A stretch of DNA of 64,000 nt from Rheinheimera pacifica (GCF_024809855.1 NZ_JANUEM010000016.1:39924-103923); one strand, 5' to 3'; counted from the stretch's first letter, positions 17,764-30,390 are shown. The notes: generated by a model from the letters alone, not told the origin. Numbers and translations are program-made.

Positions 17764-17775
17764 CAGTGGCTTTTA

Positions 17776-19290
17776 TTAAGGCTGGGTTAGTGCCCATTGC
17801 GTTAGCAGTTGTACGCCATAACCGGTTGCACCTTCAGGGGTTATTCCGCTATTGCTGTTAGCCAGAGCATTACCGGCAATATCAATATGCGCAAAGGGTG
17901 TGTTACCAACAAACTGCTGCAAAAACAGCGCTGCGGTTGAGGCTCCGGCACTGCGGCCACCGTTGCGCAGATCGGCAATACGGCTTTTTAGCTCTGGCAA
18001 CATGTCGTCGCTAAGCGGCAGGCGCCATAGCTTCTCGTTTACCTGCTCACCAGCCTGTTGTAGTTGCGTCACCAGGTTATCGTTCTTACTAAATACGCCG
18101 GCATAGTAAGCGCCCAGTGCGGTTACTTTAGCGCCTGTCAGGGTGGCTATATCTACTATAGCGCGTGGCTTGTAGTGTTTTTCGGCGTACCAGAGCGCAT
18201 CAGCCATTACCATACGGCCTTCAGCATCGGTGTTAATTATTTCAACACTGATACCGGCCGCTGTATTAACCACATCTCCCGGCAGGTAGGCGCGGTCAGA
18301 AATCATATTTTCTGCCAGTGCCATTACAGCCACTACATTTACCGCTGCTTTTTGCTCAGCTAAAGCGGCGATAGTACCAAGAGCGGCGGCTGCACCGGCC
18401 ATATCGCTGGTCATACGGATAATAGAATCTGCCTGGATTTTCAGGTTATAACCGCCGGTGTCAAAGGTAATGCCTTTACCGATAATAGCCAGAGGAGCCT
18501 GCTGGCTGCCTTGCCAATGGGCAATAACCAACCGTGGCGGGCGGGCACTGCCGCGGCCAACAGCTAAAATGGCGCCCATATTGTTTTTTTGCAGCGCGTT
18601 TTCATCAAAAACAGTAACTTTTACGCCCAGTTTTTTCAGCTCACTGGTTTTGTCAGCAAAATTGGCTGGCGACAGCCCCATAGCCGGCTCGTTGGTAAGG
18701 TCCCGTGCCAGAGTGACACCATTGGCAATAGCGTTTAACTGGGTATGACGGCGTTGAGCTTCGTTGGGATTGGCAACAACAAAGTTTAGTTGCTGGCCTT
18801 TAGTATCAGTTTTGGCATCAGCAGGTTTGGCTTTGTAGCGCGTAAAGGTATAAGCACTCAGCGTTGCACCGAAAGCCAGTTGTGCTGCCAGTTCGGTATC
18901 AGCCAGGCTGCTGTTAATCTGGCTGGCATCAATAACAATATTTTTTGCCGCAGATTTAGCCAGCAAGCGGGCAAGATCAGCCCCTACGGTAGCCGCAGTA
19001 TTTGCTGTATGCTCTGCTGCGTTACCAACACCTAAAAGCACTACACGCTTATAGTTGCTATAGGGCGCTGCCGGTGTAAGCCACTGCAGGCTCTGGCCGG
19101 TTTTGCCGCTGAAATTTTCGCTGTCAGCCAGCTGTTTTAGCGATTCCTGTTGCAGGGGGGCATTGCTGGCAGCAAGCAGGATTAATGTATCGGCGTCGGT
19201 ATTGGCCTGCTCGTTAAAGCGGATATCAAAGGCGGTAGCATAGGTGGTAAAACTTAGCAGCATTAACGCTGTTATCATTATTTTGTGCAT
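17776..19290 (-). CDS. Exported M17-family leucyl aminopeptidase
   Basis: 504 residues with a signal peptide (about 1-20, ending TYATA), unlike the cytoplasmic PepA. The C-terminal catalytic domain keeps the dinuclear zinc site: GKGITFDTGGYNLK (Lys and Asp ligands), MTSDMAG (Asp) and NTDAEGRMVMADAL (Asp, Glu and the catalytic Arg). It should remove N-terminal residues from peptides in the periplasm. Exported M17 enzymes are common in Alteromonadales and Xanthomonadales. Flanked by a convergent transporter and a divergent acyltransferase. Confidence 0.9.
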   Translation of the reverse strand: MHKIMITALMLLSFTTYATAFDIRFNEQANTDADTLILLAASNAPLQQESLKQLADSENFSGKTGQSLQWLTPAAPYSNYKRVVLLGVGNAAEHTANTAATVGADLARLLAKSAAKNIVIDASQINSSLADTELAAQLAFGATLSAYTFTRYKAKPADAKTDTKGQQLNFVVANPNEAQRRHTQLNAIANGVTLARDLTNEPAMGLSPANFADKTSELKKLGVKVTVFDENALQKNNMGAILAVGRGSARPPRLVIAHWQGSQQAPLAIIGKGITFDTGGYNLKIQADSIIRMTSDMAGAAAALGTIAALAEQKAAVNVVAVMALAENMISDRAYLPGDVVNTAAGISVEIINTDAEGRMVMADALWYAEKHYKPRAIVDIATLTGAKVTALGAYYAGVFSKNDNLVTQLQQAGEQVNEKLWRLPLSDDMLPELKSRIADLRNGGRSAGASTAALFLQQFVGNTPFAHIDIAGNALANSNSGITPEGATGYGVQLLTQWALTQP

Positions 19291-19465
19291 CTGGTGCGGT
19301 CCTTATGTTGTTTTTTGTATTGTCTGTATAAAATTGCTGGTTGCAAGACTTATGCGATAAGGCAACGGGGGGTTATGCCCGCCGTGTTGAAAAACAATTG
19401 GCTTTCGCTACTGGTGAATTTTGATTAACTCAGTAAAATAGTTCGCTCTTTGAGCCTCATACGTA

Positions 19466-20605
19466 GTGATCCCAGTGTCAGACCAAGATTTATATGCCGA
19501 TATCCGGCCGTACAATGATGATGAAGTTGCTCCGGCAATAGCCCGTTTAATTGCTGATGACGAGTTTATTCAGGCTATTTTGCATTACCGTTTTCCGCAT
19601 TTATCCGGCCCGTTCGGCTGGTTGTTGTCGCCTATGGTTAAATTTGCCTTAAAGCGGCGCTGGGCAAAATTAAACAGCGTGCATGCGGTGCAAAAGCAGG
19701 TTGCCAGTTTTATGGACCGCATGATAGACAGCACCACCAATAAAATCACCGTATCGGGTTTAGAAAACCTGACAGCCAGCCAGGCCTATCTGTTTGTGTC
19801 TAATCACCGTGATATTGCTATGGATCCGGCATTGGTAAATTGGTGCCTGCATCATAATGGCTTTAATACAGTACGTATTGCCATTGGCGATAACCTGCTG
19901 CGCAAAGCCTGCGCTACCGAGCTGATGAAGCTGAATAAAAGTTTTATTGTAAAGCGTGGCGCCAAAGGCCCGCGCGAGATGCTGAAAAACTTCTCGCAGT
20001 TATCGGCCTATATTAAGCATTCGCTGCAACAGCAGCATTCGGTATGGATTGCGCAAAAAGAAGGCCGCGCCAAAGACGGTAATGATGAAACCGATCCGGC
20101 TATTCTGAAAATGTTTTATATGGAAGGCAAAAAACGCGGCGAAGATTTTGCCACTTACATGGCCGGTTTAAACATAGTGCCGGTGTGCCTGTCATACGAA
20201 TACGACCCTTGTGATATCAATAAAATAAAAGAGTTGTGGCAAAAGCGCACAGAGGGCTCATACCAAAAAGGCGAGTTTGAAGATATCGACAGTATTATCA
20301 AAGGCATTGTTGGTTATAAAGGCCGGGTGCATGTTGCTTTTGGCAAACCCCTAACTACTGTGCCGGCAGAGCCGGAGCAACTTGCTGCGTTAATTGACCA
20401 GCAAATCTGGCAGCAGTACCGCTTATTTCCGGTAAATTACCTGGCAGCAGGCCAGCAGCACGCCTCGGTGGATCATGCGGTTATTGAACTATGGCAGCAG
20501 CGTTTACAAGCCTTACCAGCAGCGGCAGCCCCTATGCTAAGTGCACTTTATGCCGCACCGCTGGTTAAGCAGCAATTGCAACAGCAAACGGAAAACTGTG
20601 CTTGA
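19466..20605 (+). CDS. PlsC-like acyltransferase
   Basis: 379 residues, GTG start (a second GTG lies three codons further). The acyltransferase signature SNHRDIAMD is at about 112-120; note that His114 and Asp120 are five residues apart, not four as in classical PlsC, a spacing also seen in a subgroup of related bacterial proteins. Then a KRGAKGPREML block and WIAQKEGRAKDG (substrate-binding). It probably esterifies a glycerophospholipid or similar acceptor at the inner membrane. It overlaps the next gene by four bases, so the two are likely co-translated. Confidence 0.83.
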   Translation: MIPVSDQDLYADIRPYNDDEVAPAIARLIADDEFIQAILHYRFPHLSGPFGWLLSPMVKFALKRRWAKLNSVHAVQKQVASFMDRMIDSTTNKITVSGLENLTASQAYLFVSNHRDIAMDPALVNWCLHHNGFNTVRIAIGDNLLRKACATELMKLNKSFIVKRGAKGPREMLKNFSQLSAYIKHSLQQQHSVWIAQKEGRAKDGNDETDPAILKMFYMEGKKRGEDFATYMAGLNIVPVCLSYEYDPCDINKIKELWQKRTEGSYQKGEFEDIDSIIKGIVGYKGRVHVAFGKPLTTVPAEPEQLAALIDQQIWQQYRLFPVNYLAAGQQHASVDHAVIELWQQRLQALPAAAAPMLSALYAAPLVKQQLQQQTENCA

Positions 20606-21477
20606 GCTACCTTGTTGGGGTAACTCTGCTATGGGCATTTTCTTTTAGCCTGATTGGTGTCTATCTGGCTGGGCAGGTTGATGCTTACTTTGCTGTTTTG
20701 CTACGTGTTGCGCTGGCTCTGCTGGTGTTTTTGCCGTTTATGCGCCCGCTACCCTGGCAACTTGCCTGTAAATTGTCAGCCTTGGGCGCGGTGCAGCTTG
20801 GGCTGATGTATTTATTTTATTATCAGTCATTTCTATTACTAACGGTGCCGGAAGTATTAATTTTTACCATTTTTACGCCGGTATATATCACCTTACTTTA
20901 TGACGCGCTGCAGCGCCGGTTTCAATATCGCTTTTTACTGGCGGCCTTACTGGCTGTTATTGCCGCGGCGCTAATGCGTTATAAAGGCTTAACGGAGGAA
21001 TACTGGCTTGGTTTTGCTGTAGTGCAGGGGGCCAATCTGTGTTTTGCCATCGGCCAGGTAGGGTATAAAGTACTGCTGGCCAGGCAGCCGGTTAAGTTGG
21101 CGCAGCATCAGCTGTTTGGCTGGTTTTATCTGGGAGCGCTTGTTGTTGTGTTACCGGCCTGGTTGTTATTAGGTTCGGCGCAGTATCCGCAGCACAACAT
21201 ACATTGGGCAGTGTTGTTGTGGCTGGGTTTGGTAGCATCTGGTGGTGGCTACTATTGGTGGAATAAAGGCGCTACCCTGGTAAGCAGCGGCATGCTGGCA
21301 GTAATGAACAATATGCTGATCCCGGCCGGTTTGCTGGTGAATATATTGCTGTGGAACCGTAATGAAAATTTACTGACTCTGGCAGCAGGTTCGGTGTTAT
21401 TAATACTATCCTGTATGTTGTGTAAGCCTGTGCACAGTGCAGTAAAACCCGGAGTGGTAAATGGCCAGACAAATTAG
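20602..21477 (+). CDS. EamA-family transporter, second copy
   Basis: 291 residues starting at TTG that overlaps the acyltransferase stop. Ten hydrophobic helices in two EamA halves. It resembles the amino-acid/carboxylate drug-metabolite transporters (for example PEVLIFTIFTPVY in the first half, GGGYYWWNKGATLV in the second). Substrate unknown. It overlaps the following small gene by 17 bases. Confidence 0.87.
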   Translation: MSYLVGVTLLWAFSFSLIGVYLAGQVDAYFAVLLRVALALLVFLPFMRPLPWQLACKLSALGAVQLGLMYLFYYQSFLLLTVPEVLIFTIFTPVYITLLYDALQRRFQYRFLLAALLAVIAAALMRYKGLTEEYWLGFAVVQGANLCFAIGQVGYKVLLARQPVKLAQHQLFGWFYLGALVVVLPAWLLLGSAQYPQHNIHWAVLLWLGLVASGGGYYWWNKGATLVSSGMLAVMNNMLIPAGLLVNILLWNRNENLLTLAAGSVLLILSCMLCKPVHSAVKPGVVNGQTN

Positions 21478-21706
21478 CTATACCTTTAATAAGCAGCGTA
21501 AAGTGATCAACTTCAGCTATGACAAGCACCACGATATGTATGAAGCCGTAGCAGCTGCTGAGGGCATAGATTTAACCCGCTTTCTGGCGATGGAGCAGCA
21601 GGTTGCCATGGCAGCCAAGCGCGGGGCAGCAGTGAAAAACTACCGGCAGCAAGAGTTTGCCCGTATGGGGTTTGCTGATATCGCTTTTGTCAGAGAAGAG
21701 CAGTAG
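21461..21706 (+). CDS. DUF2960-like small protein
   Basis: 81 residues, charged and soluble. The start MARQISYTFNKQRKVINFSY and the block EAVAAAEGIDLTRFLAMEQQV fit small conserved proteins of Vibrio and Shewanella type grouped as DUF2960, from memory. CGGAG lies before the ATG. It overlaps the upstream transporter gene. Function unknown. Confidence 0.75.
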   Translation: MARQISYTFNKQRKVINFSYDKHHDMYEAVAAAEGIDLTRFLAMEQQVAMAAKRGAAVKNYRQQEFARMGFADIAFVREEQ

Positions 21707-21782
21707 GGTATTGGCCTTACCGCCTGTGTAAACAGAGCCCGGTATCCGGGCGCTTATTTCTTTATATTAAATTACAGGCAAT

Positions 21783-21812
21783 AAAAAAGGACACCGCGGT
21801 GTCCTTTTTTTA
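21783..21812 (-). terminator. Terminator of the cold shock gene
   Basis: AAAAAAGGACACCGCGGTGTCCTTTTTTT: perfect stem GGACACC/GGTGTCC with A- and T-runs on both sides, usable in both directions. It separates the cold shock gene from the convergent small gene. Confidence 0.9.
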
Positions 21813-21826
21813 GCAAGTGCTTAAAA

Positions 21827-22036
21827 TTACAGAACTGTAACGTTAGCAGCTTGTGGGCCTTTTTGGCCTTGTTCGATTTCGAAAGCTACGCGTTGGCCTT
21901 CGTTTAAGGTTTTGTAACCTTCAGTCTGGATTGCACGGAAGTGAACGAATGCGTCAGCGCCGCCGTTATCCTGAGTAATGAAACCGAAACCTTTATCAGC
22001 GTTGAACCACTTTACTACACCAGTTACTTTAGCCAT
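21827..22036 (-). CDS. CspA-family cold shock protein
   Basis: 69 residues, single OB-fold. RNP1 KGFGFI and RNP2-like DAFVHF are present, with the N-terminal [15 protein letters not shown] segment. It binds single-stranded RNA/DNA and melts mRNA structure. A leader of up to about 240 bases precedes it, typical for csp mRNAs. AGGAGT lies just before the ATG. Confidence 0.95.
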   Translation of the reverse strand: MAKVTGVVKWFNADKGFGFITQDNGGADAFVHFRAIQTEGYKTLNEGQRVAFEIEQGQKGPQAANVTVL

Positions 22037-22344
22037 GAATGACTCCTAAAAATTTAATAAAACTAATTGACGCTTAATTGCGCTTTTAGCCTGACTGTTA
22101 CCTTACTTATGCGGCCAAACGTGCGTGAATCTTCAGGACATGACTTACAATGAAGCTGTGTAGCGAAGTTTTCATAAACATTTTGTTACATAGGTCTGCT
22201 TTACAGGCCGGCAATCACTATAGCAGGTCTGATATGAATGTATATAGCAAAATGCAAATAAACCGTTGTCTGGCAATAAAAAAGCCTTAAAAATAAAAAA
22301 GGCCGCAAAAGCAGCCTTTATCTCAGTTGTTTATTTATTGAGCA
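22037..22344 (-). promoter_or_regulatory. cold shock gene leader plus ald terminator region
   Basis: This 308-base gap has no gene. Its left part (about 22037-22250) should hold the promoter and long 5' leader of the cold shock gene; I could not fix a cold box by eye. Its right part (22284-22322) has the hairpin AAAGGCTGC-TTTT-GCGGCCTTT followed on the - strand by a T-run, the terminator of alanine dehydrogenase. Confidence 0.6.
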
Positions 22345-23463
22345 TTAAGCATTTAACGCAACTTTAGGCTCAACAAAGCTAAAGCCTAACGCTTCTGCAA
22401 CACTTTGGTTCGTTACATGGCCGTGCATTACATTTAAACCATTCATTAAGTGTTGGTCATCCAGCAGCGCCTGCTTATAGCCTTTATTAGCTAAACGGAT
22501 AATAAACGGTAGGGTAGCGTTGTTCAGTGCAAAGGTAGAGGTGCGTGGCACAGCGCCAGGCATGTTAGCTACACAGTAGTGCACAACATCGTCTACGATA
22601 TAGGTTGGTTCCGCGTGGGTAGTTGGCTTAGAGGTTTCTACACAACCGCCCTGATCGATAGCAACATCAACAATAGCTGAGCCAGGCTTCATCCGCTTGA
22701 TATGATCTTTGGTAACGAGTTTAGGTGCTGCAGCGCCAGGCACCAGCACACCACCGATAACTAAGTCTGCTGCAAGCACTTCCTGTTCCAGCGCGTCAGC
22801 AGTAGAGTATATAGCTTTTACGGCACCGTTAAACTGGGCATTAATACGGCGCAGTACATCAACACTACGATCCAGTACGGTAACGTCAGCACCTAAGCCT
22901 ACAGCCATTTGTGCAGCGTTAGTACCCACCATACCGCCACCAATTACGACAACTTTAGCCGGAGCAACACCTGGTACACCACCTAATAACATACCGCGGC
23001 CGCCGCATGATTTTTCCAGGGCACGGGCACCGGCCTGAATTGACATCCGGCCGGCCACTTCAGACATTGGCGCTAACAGCGGTAAACCGCCACGGTTATC
23101 CGTAACAGTTTCATAAGCAATACAAATAGCTTTAGATTTGATCAGATCCTGTGTTTGCGGTAAATCCGGTGCCAGGTGCAGGTAAGTAAACAGAATTTGG
23201 CCTTCACGCAGCATAGCGCGCTCAACTGCCTGAGGCTCTTTTACCTTAACAATCATTTCTGCTTTGGCAAAAATTTCTGCAGCAGTGCCCAGTACAGTCG
23301 CACCGGCGGCGACGTAATCGTCGTCGGTAAAGCCAATGCCCATACCGGCGTTTGTTTCAACCAGTACGCTGTGCTTGTTATTTACCAGCTCACGCACGCT
23401 GGCCGGTGTCATGCCTACGCGGTATTCATGGTTTTTAATTTCTTTTGGTACGCCAATTATCAT
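22345..23463 (-). CDS. ald: Alanine dehydrogenase
   Basis: 372 residues, the usual length. Converts alanine to pyruvate and ammonia with NAD. The N-terminal MIIGVPKEIKNHEYRVGMTP, the NAD-binding VVIGGGMVGTNAAQMA Rossmann loop and LLGGVPGVAPAKV are all present. Divergent from lrp, its usual regulator, with a 148-base shared control region. Confidence 0.96.
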   Translation of the reverse strand: MIIGVPKEIKNHEYRVGMTPASVRELVNNKHSVLVETNAGMGIGFTDDDYVAAGATVLGTAAEIFAKAEMIVKVKEPQAVERAMLREGQILFTYLHLAPDLPQTQDLIKSKAICIAYETVTDNRGGLPLLAPMSEVAGRMSIQAGARALEKSCGGRGMLLGGVPGVAPAKVVVIGGGMVGTNAAQMAVGLGADVTVLDRSVDVLRRINAQFNGAVKAIYSTADALEQEVLAADLVIGGVLVPGAAAPKLVTKDHIKRMKPGSAIVDVAIDQGGCVETSKPTTHAEPTYIVDDVVHYCVANMPGAVPRTSTFALNNATLPFIIRLANKGYKQALLDDQHLMNGLNVMHGHVTNQSVAEALGFSFVEPKVALNA

Positions 23464-23611
23464 AATGTTATGCCCTTTTCTGAGGTAAATGTTGGCTAAG
23501 GTAAAATTTGTGCGCAGTATACTGCTAATTTTGTAGAATTAATGCTTGTTTTATGGCGCCGCAGTAGTGCAAAATTCTGTTTAAATTTAAAAAGCAAATT
23601 TTTTAGCTGCC

Positions 23612-24109
23612 ATGTACTCTTTAAGTAAAAGTATCAAGAAGTTAGACAGGATAGATCGCAAAATACTGCTCGAATTGCAGCGTGATGGCCGTTTAGCCAA
23701 TGTAGAACTGGCGCGCAGGGTAGGGCTAAGCCCGACACCTTGCCTGGAGCGGGTACGTAAGCTGGAAGCTGAGGGCGTGATTTTAGGCTACAGCGCACAA
23801 ATTGATCCGCATAAAGTTGGCGCAGCCTTATTAGTGTTTGTCGAAATTACCTTAAGTAAAACCTCGCCGGAAGATTTTGACGAATTCAGCAAAGCGGTGC
23901 AAAAACTGGAAGAAATTCAGGAATGCCACCTGGTATCCGGCAGCTTCGACTTTTTACTGAAAACCAGGGTGGCAAATATGGCTGCCTACCGGGAACTGTT
24001 GGGAGAAACCCTGCTCAGATTACCCAGTGTGCGTGAAAGCCGCACTTATGTAGTGATGGAAGAGGTGAAGCAAAGCACTTTTGTTGCGATAAGTGCCATA
24101 AGCAGCTAA
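23612..24109 (+). CDS. lrp: Leucine-responsive regulatory protein
   Basis: 165 residues. N-terminal winged helix (DRIDRKILLELQRDGR, then VELARRVGLSPTPCLERVRKLE) and C-terminal RAM ligand domain (LEEIQECHLVSGSFDFLLKTRV, ETLLRLPSVRESRTYVVMEEVKQS quoted in part). Very close to E. coli Lrp. A global regulator of amino-acid metabolism; its position divergent from ald suggests alanine-responsive control of ald. Confidence 0.95.
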   Translation: MYSLSKSIKKLDRIDRKILLELQRDGRLANVELARRVGLSPTPCLERVRKLEAEGVILGYSAQIDPHKVGAALLVFVEITLSKTSPEDFDEFSKAVQKLEEIQECHLVSGSFDFLLKTRVANMAAYRELLGETLLRLPSVRESRTYVVMEEVKQSTFVAISAISS

Positions 24110-24184
24110 TTAGCAGTTCAGCCGTGCTTCACGGATGCACTTTTACAGTGTCTCTGGTATCTTAGCCTGCAGTACTACACTCTG

Positions 24185-26686
24185 GTGCGCTTGAACAAAA
24201 ACGATGATAAAAAAGGTAGGGCCTTTCATTTGCAAAACCGAGCTTATTTTCCGCTAAACGGTGTACAGCGCTTGCTGGAAGTCGGATTAATTGTGTTTTC
24301 CGGCTTTGCCTTATTTCTGTTACTGGCACTGTTGTCTTTTGATCCGGCTGACCCCAGCTGGTCGCAAACCGGTTACCAAACCAGCATTCATAACTACGCC
24401 GGGCCAATAGGTGCCTGGCTGGCTGATTTATTGTTATTCAGTTTTGGCTGGATTGCTTATCTGATCCCGTTTTTGGTGGCACTTGCCGGTTATTTGTTGT
24501 TTAAGCGTTTTCACGACGTAATGAGCCTGGATTATCTGATCCTGGGCCTGCGCCTGATTGGCCTGGTATTAACACTGCTCACAGCAACGGCAATAAGCAG
24601 TATGAATTTTAATGATATTTTTTATTTTTCTTCCGGTGGCGTTATCGGTGATGTAGTTAGTGGCGCCTTGCTGCCGTACTTTAATTTTATCGGTACTGTT
24701 TTGCTGTTGTTGTGCGGTTTTGCTACCGGCTTAACCCTGATGACCGGGATATCCTGGCTAACGGTAGCCGATGCGCTGGGCGCAGCCTGTTATAGCGCTG
24801 TGCAGTTTGCGATCTCTGTACCACAGCGCCTGCGTGAGCGCAGTAAAGACGACTATGACCCTTTTGCCGCAGAACCAGAGCAGGACGAGTTTGACGACGA
24901 ACCCGTGGTTATAGCCGAAAAGCCGCGCAAGACACCACAGCTGAGTAAGCCGGTGGCAGATACGTTGCCGATCACGCCGTTAAATGCCAAAACCGAAGCC
25001 AAGGCGTTTTACAGTGTGGATACGCTGGCTGATGAGGAATTGTCGTTCAGTGCGATTGATGAGCCGGACGCTGCACGCTGGAGCGATACCCTGCAACAAC
25101 TGGATTTACCGCCAGACTCTGAAATTGAAACCATCCTGACTGAAATTGCAGATGAAGAAGATGACAGTGAAGAAGTCTCTCACCTGATGGAAGAGCTGCC
25201 GTCACTGGCATTACTGGACCGGCCGGACAAAGCCGCAAACCCGATTGACCCGGCTGATTTAGAGCGGGTGTCGCGTTTGGTAGAGGCGAAGCTGCTTGAT
25301 TTTAACGTTGACGCTAAAGTAGTCGGCGTACACCCAGGCCCTGTGGTAACCCGTTTTGAGCTTGATTTAGCACCCGGTGTTAAAGTCAGTAAAATTACCG
25401 GCCTGGCCAAAGATTTGGCGCGTTCGTTATCTGCCATCAGTGTGCGGGTAGTAGAGGTTATTCCGGGGAAATCTTATATTGGTTTAGAGCTGCCAAACCA
25501 GCACCGTGAAATTGTGCGGTTATCTGAAGTGATTGGTGATGAGATATTTGAAAGCTCTAAATCTCCGCTGACAATGGTCTTGGGTAAAGATATTGCCGGT
25601 AAGTCGGTAGTGGCTGATCTGGCGAAAATGCCGCATTTGCTGGTGGCTGGTACAACCGGTTCGGGTAAATCGGTTGGCGTAAACGTGATGATTTGTAGTT
25701 TATTATATAAATCGACGCCGGATGATGTGCGCTTTTTAATGATCGACCCGAAAATGCTGGAATTATCTATTTACGAAGGTATTCCGCACCTGCTAACTGA
25801 AGTTGTTACCGATATGAAAGATGCCGCTAATGGCTTACGCTGGTGTGTCGGCGAGATGGAGCGGCGCTACAAATTAATGTCGGCGCTGGGAGTGCGTAAC
25901 CTTAAAGGCTATAACGCCAAAGTAAAAGAAGCCATTGCAGAGGGGGCGCCGTTAAAAGATCCGCTGTGGCGCCCGTCAGATAATATGCGCACTGAAGCAC
26001 CATTATTAGAGAAATTACCGTCTATTGTGGTGGTTATCGACGAATTTGCTGACATGATGATGATTGTCGGTAAAAAAGTAGAAGAGCTGATTGCCCGTAT
26101 TGCGCAAAAAGCCCGTGCGGCAGGTATCCATCTGATCCTGGCAACCCAACGGCCGTCGGTAGACGTTATCACCGGTTTAATTAAAGCTAATATTCCTACC
26201 CGGATAGCCTTTCAGGTGTCATCAAAAATTGACTCCCGCACTATTTTGGATCAGCAAGGCGCAGAAAGCTTATTGGGGCAGGGTGATATGTTGTATTTGC
26301 CGCCAGGCTCCGGTGTACCAAACCGGGTGCATGGTGCCTTTGTCGATGATCACGAAGTGCATGCTGTGGTTGCCGACTGGAAAAAACGCGGTAAGCCAAA
26401 CTATATTGCTGAAATTTTAAGTGGAGAAACCACTGAAGAGAATCTGCTGCCAGGCGAAACCCTGGAAGGTGAGGATGGCGAAGCCGATCCGCTGTATGAT
26501 CAGGCTGTAGCCTTTGTTACCGAAAGCCGTCGTGCTTCGGTGTCCGGTGTGCAGCGCAAGTTTCGTATAGGATATAACCGTGCCGCCCGTTTGGTTGAAC
26601 AAATGGAGCATAGCGGCATTGTCAGTGGCCCCGGCCACAATGGTAATCGTGAAGTGATGGCACCACCGCCACCCAAAGGATATTAA
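24185..26686 (+). CDS. ftsK: DNA translocase FtsK
   Basis: 833 residues. N-terminal domain with four membrane helices (about 28-185), an acidic linker (about 220-360) that is short for the family, then the RecA-like motor with Walker [13 protein letters not shown] and Walker [13 protein letters not shown], and the C-terminal gamma winged helix ([21 protein letters not shown]) that reads KOPS. Moves chromosome termini during division and activates XerCD. GTG start. First gene of a tight run with lolA (ATG directly after the stop). Confidence 0.96.
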   Translation: MRLNKNDDKKGRAFHLQNRAYFPLNGVQRLLEVGLIVFSGFALFLLLALLSFDPADPSWSQTGYQTSIHNYAGPIGAWLADLLLFSFGWIAYLIPFLVALAGYLLFKRFHDVMSLDYLILGLRLIGLVLTLLTATAISSMNFNDIFYFSSGGVIGDVVSGALLPYFNFIGTVLLLLCGFATGLTLMTGISWLTVADALGAACYSAVQFAISVPQRLRERSKDDYDPFAAEPEQDEFDDEPVVIAEKPRKTPQLSKPVADTLPITPLNAKTEAKAFYSVDTLADEELSFSAIDEPDAARWSDTLQQLDLPPDSEIETILTEIADEEDDSEEVSHLMEELPSLALLDRPDKAANPIDPADLERVSRLVEAKLLDFNVDAKVVGVHPGPVVTRFELDLAPGVKVSKITGLAKDLARSLSAISVRVVEVIPGKSYIGLELPNQHREIVRLSEVIGDEIFESSKSPLTMVLGKDIAGKSVVADLAKMPHLLVAGTTGSGKSVGVNVMICSLLYKSTPDDVRFLMIDPKMLELSIYEGIPHLLTEVVTDMKDAANGLRWCVGEMERRYKLMSALGVRNLKGYNAKVKEAIAEGAPLKDPLWRPSDNMRTEAPLLEKLPSIVVVIDEFADMMMIVGKKVEELIARIAQKARAAGIHLILATQRPSVDVITGLIKANIPTRIAFQVSSKIDSRTILDQQGAESLLGQGDMLYLPPGSGVPNRVHGAFVDDHEVHAVVADWKKRGKPNYIAEILSGETTEENLLPGETLEGEDGEADPLYDQAVAFVTESRRASVSGVQRKFRIGYNRAARLVEQMEHSGIVSGPGHNGNREVMAPPPPKGY

Positions 26687-27298
26687 ATGCTACGTAGTTT
26701 GCTAGCGGTTATTGTGTTGTGTAGTTCTGTTTCTGCTGTGGCGCAAAATGCCGAGCAGACGCTACAACGTAAACTGGCCAGTATTAAAAGTTTTTCTGCC
26801 AGTTTTGAGCAGCAAGTGTTTGATGCACAAAAGCAGTTGCTGCAACAGGGCAAAGGCGAGCTGATGATCAGGCAGCCAGCACTGTTCCGCTTTGAAACCA
26901 CTGAGCCCGAGCCAAATCTGTTTATTGGCGATGGCCAAAGCCTGTGGTTTTATAATGAAGCGCTGGAGCAGTTAACCATTTATGACGCTGCTAGTGAGGT
27001 AAACCGCACGCCGTTTGTGTTACTCACATCTACCAAACCTGAGCTTTGGGCGCAGTATAACGTGGAGCAACAAGGCGAGCAGTTTGTTATCCGCTCAAAA
27101 GACGCTGATAGCCCGGTAAAACAATTAACCCTGAGTTTTTCCGGCGCGGCATTATCTAACATGCAGGTATTGGACATGAATCAGCAAACCAGCGAATTTA
27201 ACTTCACTTTAATGCAGCTGAATATTGAGCTGGATAAAGCTTTATTCCGGTTTACCCCGCCAGAGCATACTGATATTGACGATCAGCGTCAGCGATAG
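26687..27298 (+). CDS. lolA: Outer-membrane lipoprotein carrier protein LolA
   Basis: 203 residues with signal peptide (cleavage after AVA, about residue 20). Periplasmic chaperone that ferries lipoproteins from LolCDE to LolB. KSFSASFEQQVFD, RFETTEPEPNLFIGDGQ and PFVLLTS are family-typical. The start codon follows the ftsK stop without a gap, the usual ftsK-lolA arrangement. Confidence 0.94.
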   Translation: MLRSLLAVIVLCSSVSAVAQNAEQTLQRKLASIKSFSASFEQQVFDAQKQLLQQGKGELMIRQPALFRFETTEPEPNLFIGDGQSLWFYNEALEQLTIYDAASEVNRTPFVLLTSTKPELWAQYNVEQQGEQFVIRSKDADSPVKQLTLSFSGAALSNMQVLDMNQQTSEFNFTLMQLNIELDKALFRFTPPEHTDIDDQRQR

Positions 27299-27316
27299 CA
27301 ACCTAAAGATAATTTT

Positions 27317-28656
27317 GTGAACTCATTACCACTTGATTTTGCTGATGATTTTCGACCTCTGGCCGCCAGAATGCGGCCACAGACATTGGCCGAATATGCC
27401 GGGCAACAACATTTAATTGGTGAAGGCACCGCGCTTAAAAAAGCCATTGAAGCCGGGCGGGTGTTTTCGCTTATTTTATGGGGGCCACCGGGTACCGGTA
27501 AAACCACTTTGGCAGAAGTTATAGCCCGCCACGCTGATGCGGCTATTAGTAAATTGTCGGCAGTAACCTGTGGTATTAAAGAAATTCGCGAGGCAATTGC
27601 GCAGGCACAGCAACGCCAGCAGCAATATCAGCAACGTAGCTTGCTGTTTGTTGACGAGGTACACCGTTTTAATAAAAGCCAGCAAGATGCCTTTTTACCT
27701 TTTATAGAAGATGGCACCATTATTTTTATTGGCGCCACCACTGAAAACCCTTCTTTTGCGCTGAATAACGCTATTTTATCCCGTGCCCGGGTGTGTGTGC
27801 TTAAACCGCTAAGCGATACCGATTTACAGCAGGTACTAGCACAGGCTTTGACAGATAAAGAGCGTGGTTTGGGGCTTGAAGCTGTGCATCTGGCTGCTGA
27901 TGCTGAGCAGTTGCTGCTGCAACTGGCAGACGGCGACGCACGTAAATTACTCAACCTGCTGGAACAGGCCGCAGAGCTTACTGAGGCTGATAGCAACGGC
28001 AAAATGATAAGCTTTGACACGCTGAAAAATCTGGTGCCAAAGCAGTTACCGGGCTTTGATAATCAGGGTGATCTGTTTTATGACCTGATCTCCGCCTTTC
28101 ATAAATCAGTGCGCGGCTCGGATCCGGATGCCGCCTTGTATTGGTATTGCCGTATTCTGGCAGGCGGTGGCGATCCGCTGTATGTTGCCAGGCGGTTGCT
28201 GGCCATTGCCAGTGAAGATATTGGCAATGCGGACCCACGTGCACTGACACTGGCATTAAATGCCTGGGATACCTTTGAACGGGTGGGTCCTGCCGAAGGT
28301 GAGCGGGCTATAGCGCAAGCCGCGGTGTATCTGGCATTGGCGCCAAAAAGTAACGCCGTGTACAGCGCCTTTAATCAACTGAAACAACTGGTGGCAGAAC
28401 AGCCTGCTTTTGAGGTGCCACTGCATTTGCGTAACGCGCCAACAAAGTTAATGAAACAACTGGGTTTTGGTGAAGGTTATCGTTATGCCCATGATGAAGC
28501 CGGCGCCTATGCCGCCGGCGAGCGTTATTTGCCGGCCGAGCTTGCCGGGCAGCGCTTCTATCAACCGGCAGAGCGTGGCATGGAAAAACAACTGGCAGAA
28601 AAACTGCGTTACTTAAAGCAGCTTGATGCTGACAGCTCATGTAAGAGAGATAAGTA

Positions 28657-28657
<1 letters not shown>
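27317..28657 (+). CDS. rarA: Replication-associated recombination ATPase RarA
   Basis: 446 residues, GTG start. AAA+ protein acting at stalled forks. The N-terminal [18 protein letters not shown], Walker [11 protein letters not shown] (about 55-64), Walker [21 protein letters not shown] and the C-terminal tetramerisation region are present. The TAATG junction overlaps its stop with the crcB start. Confidence 0.95.
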
Positions 28658-30326
<1,669 letters not shown>

Positions 30327-30390
30327 TAAGCTGCTGGTTGTCTTGTGCTCCATCCCAAGCTAACGGACGGAGCTTTAAAAGGATAGGCAA

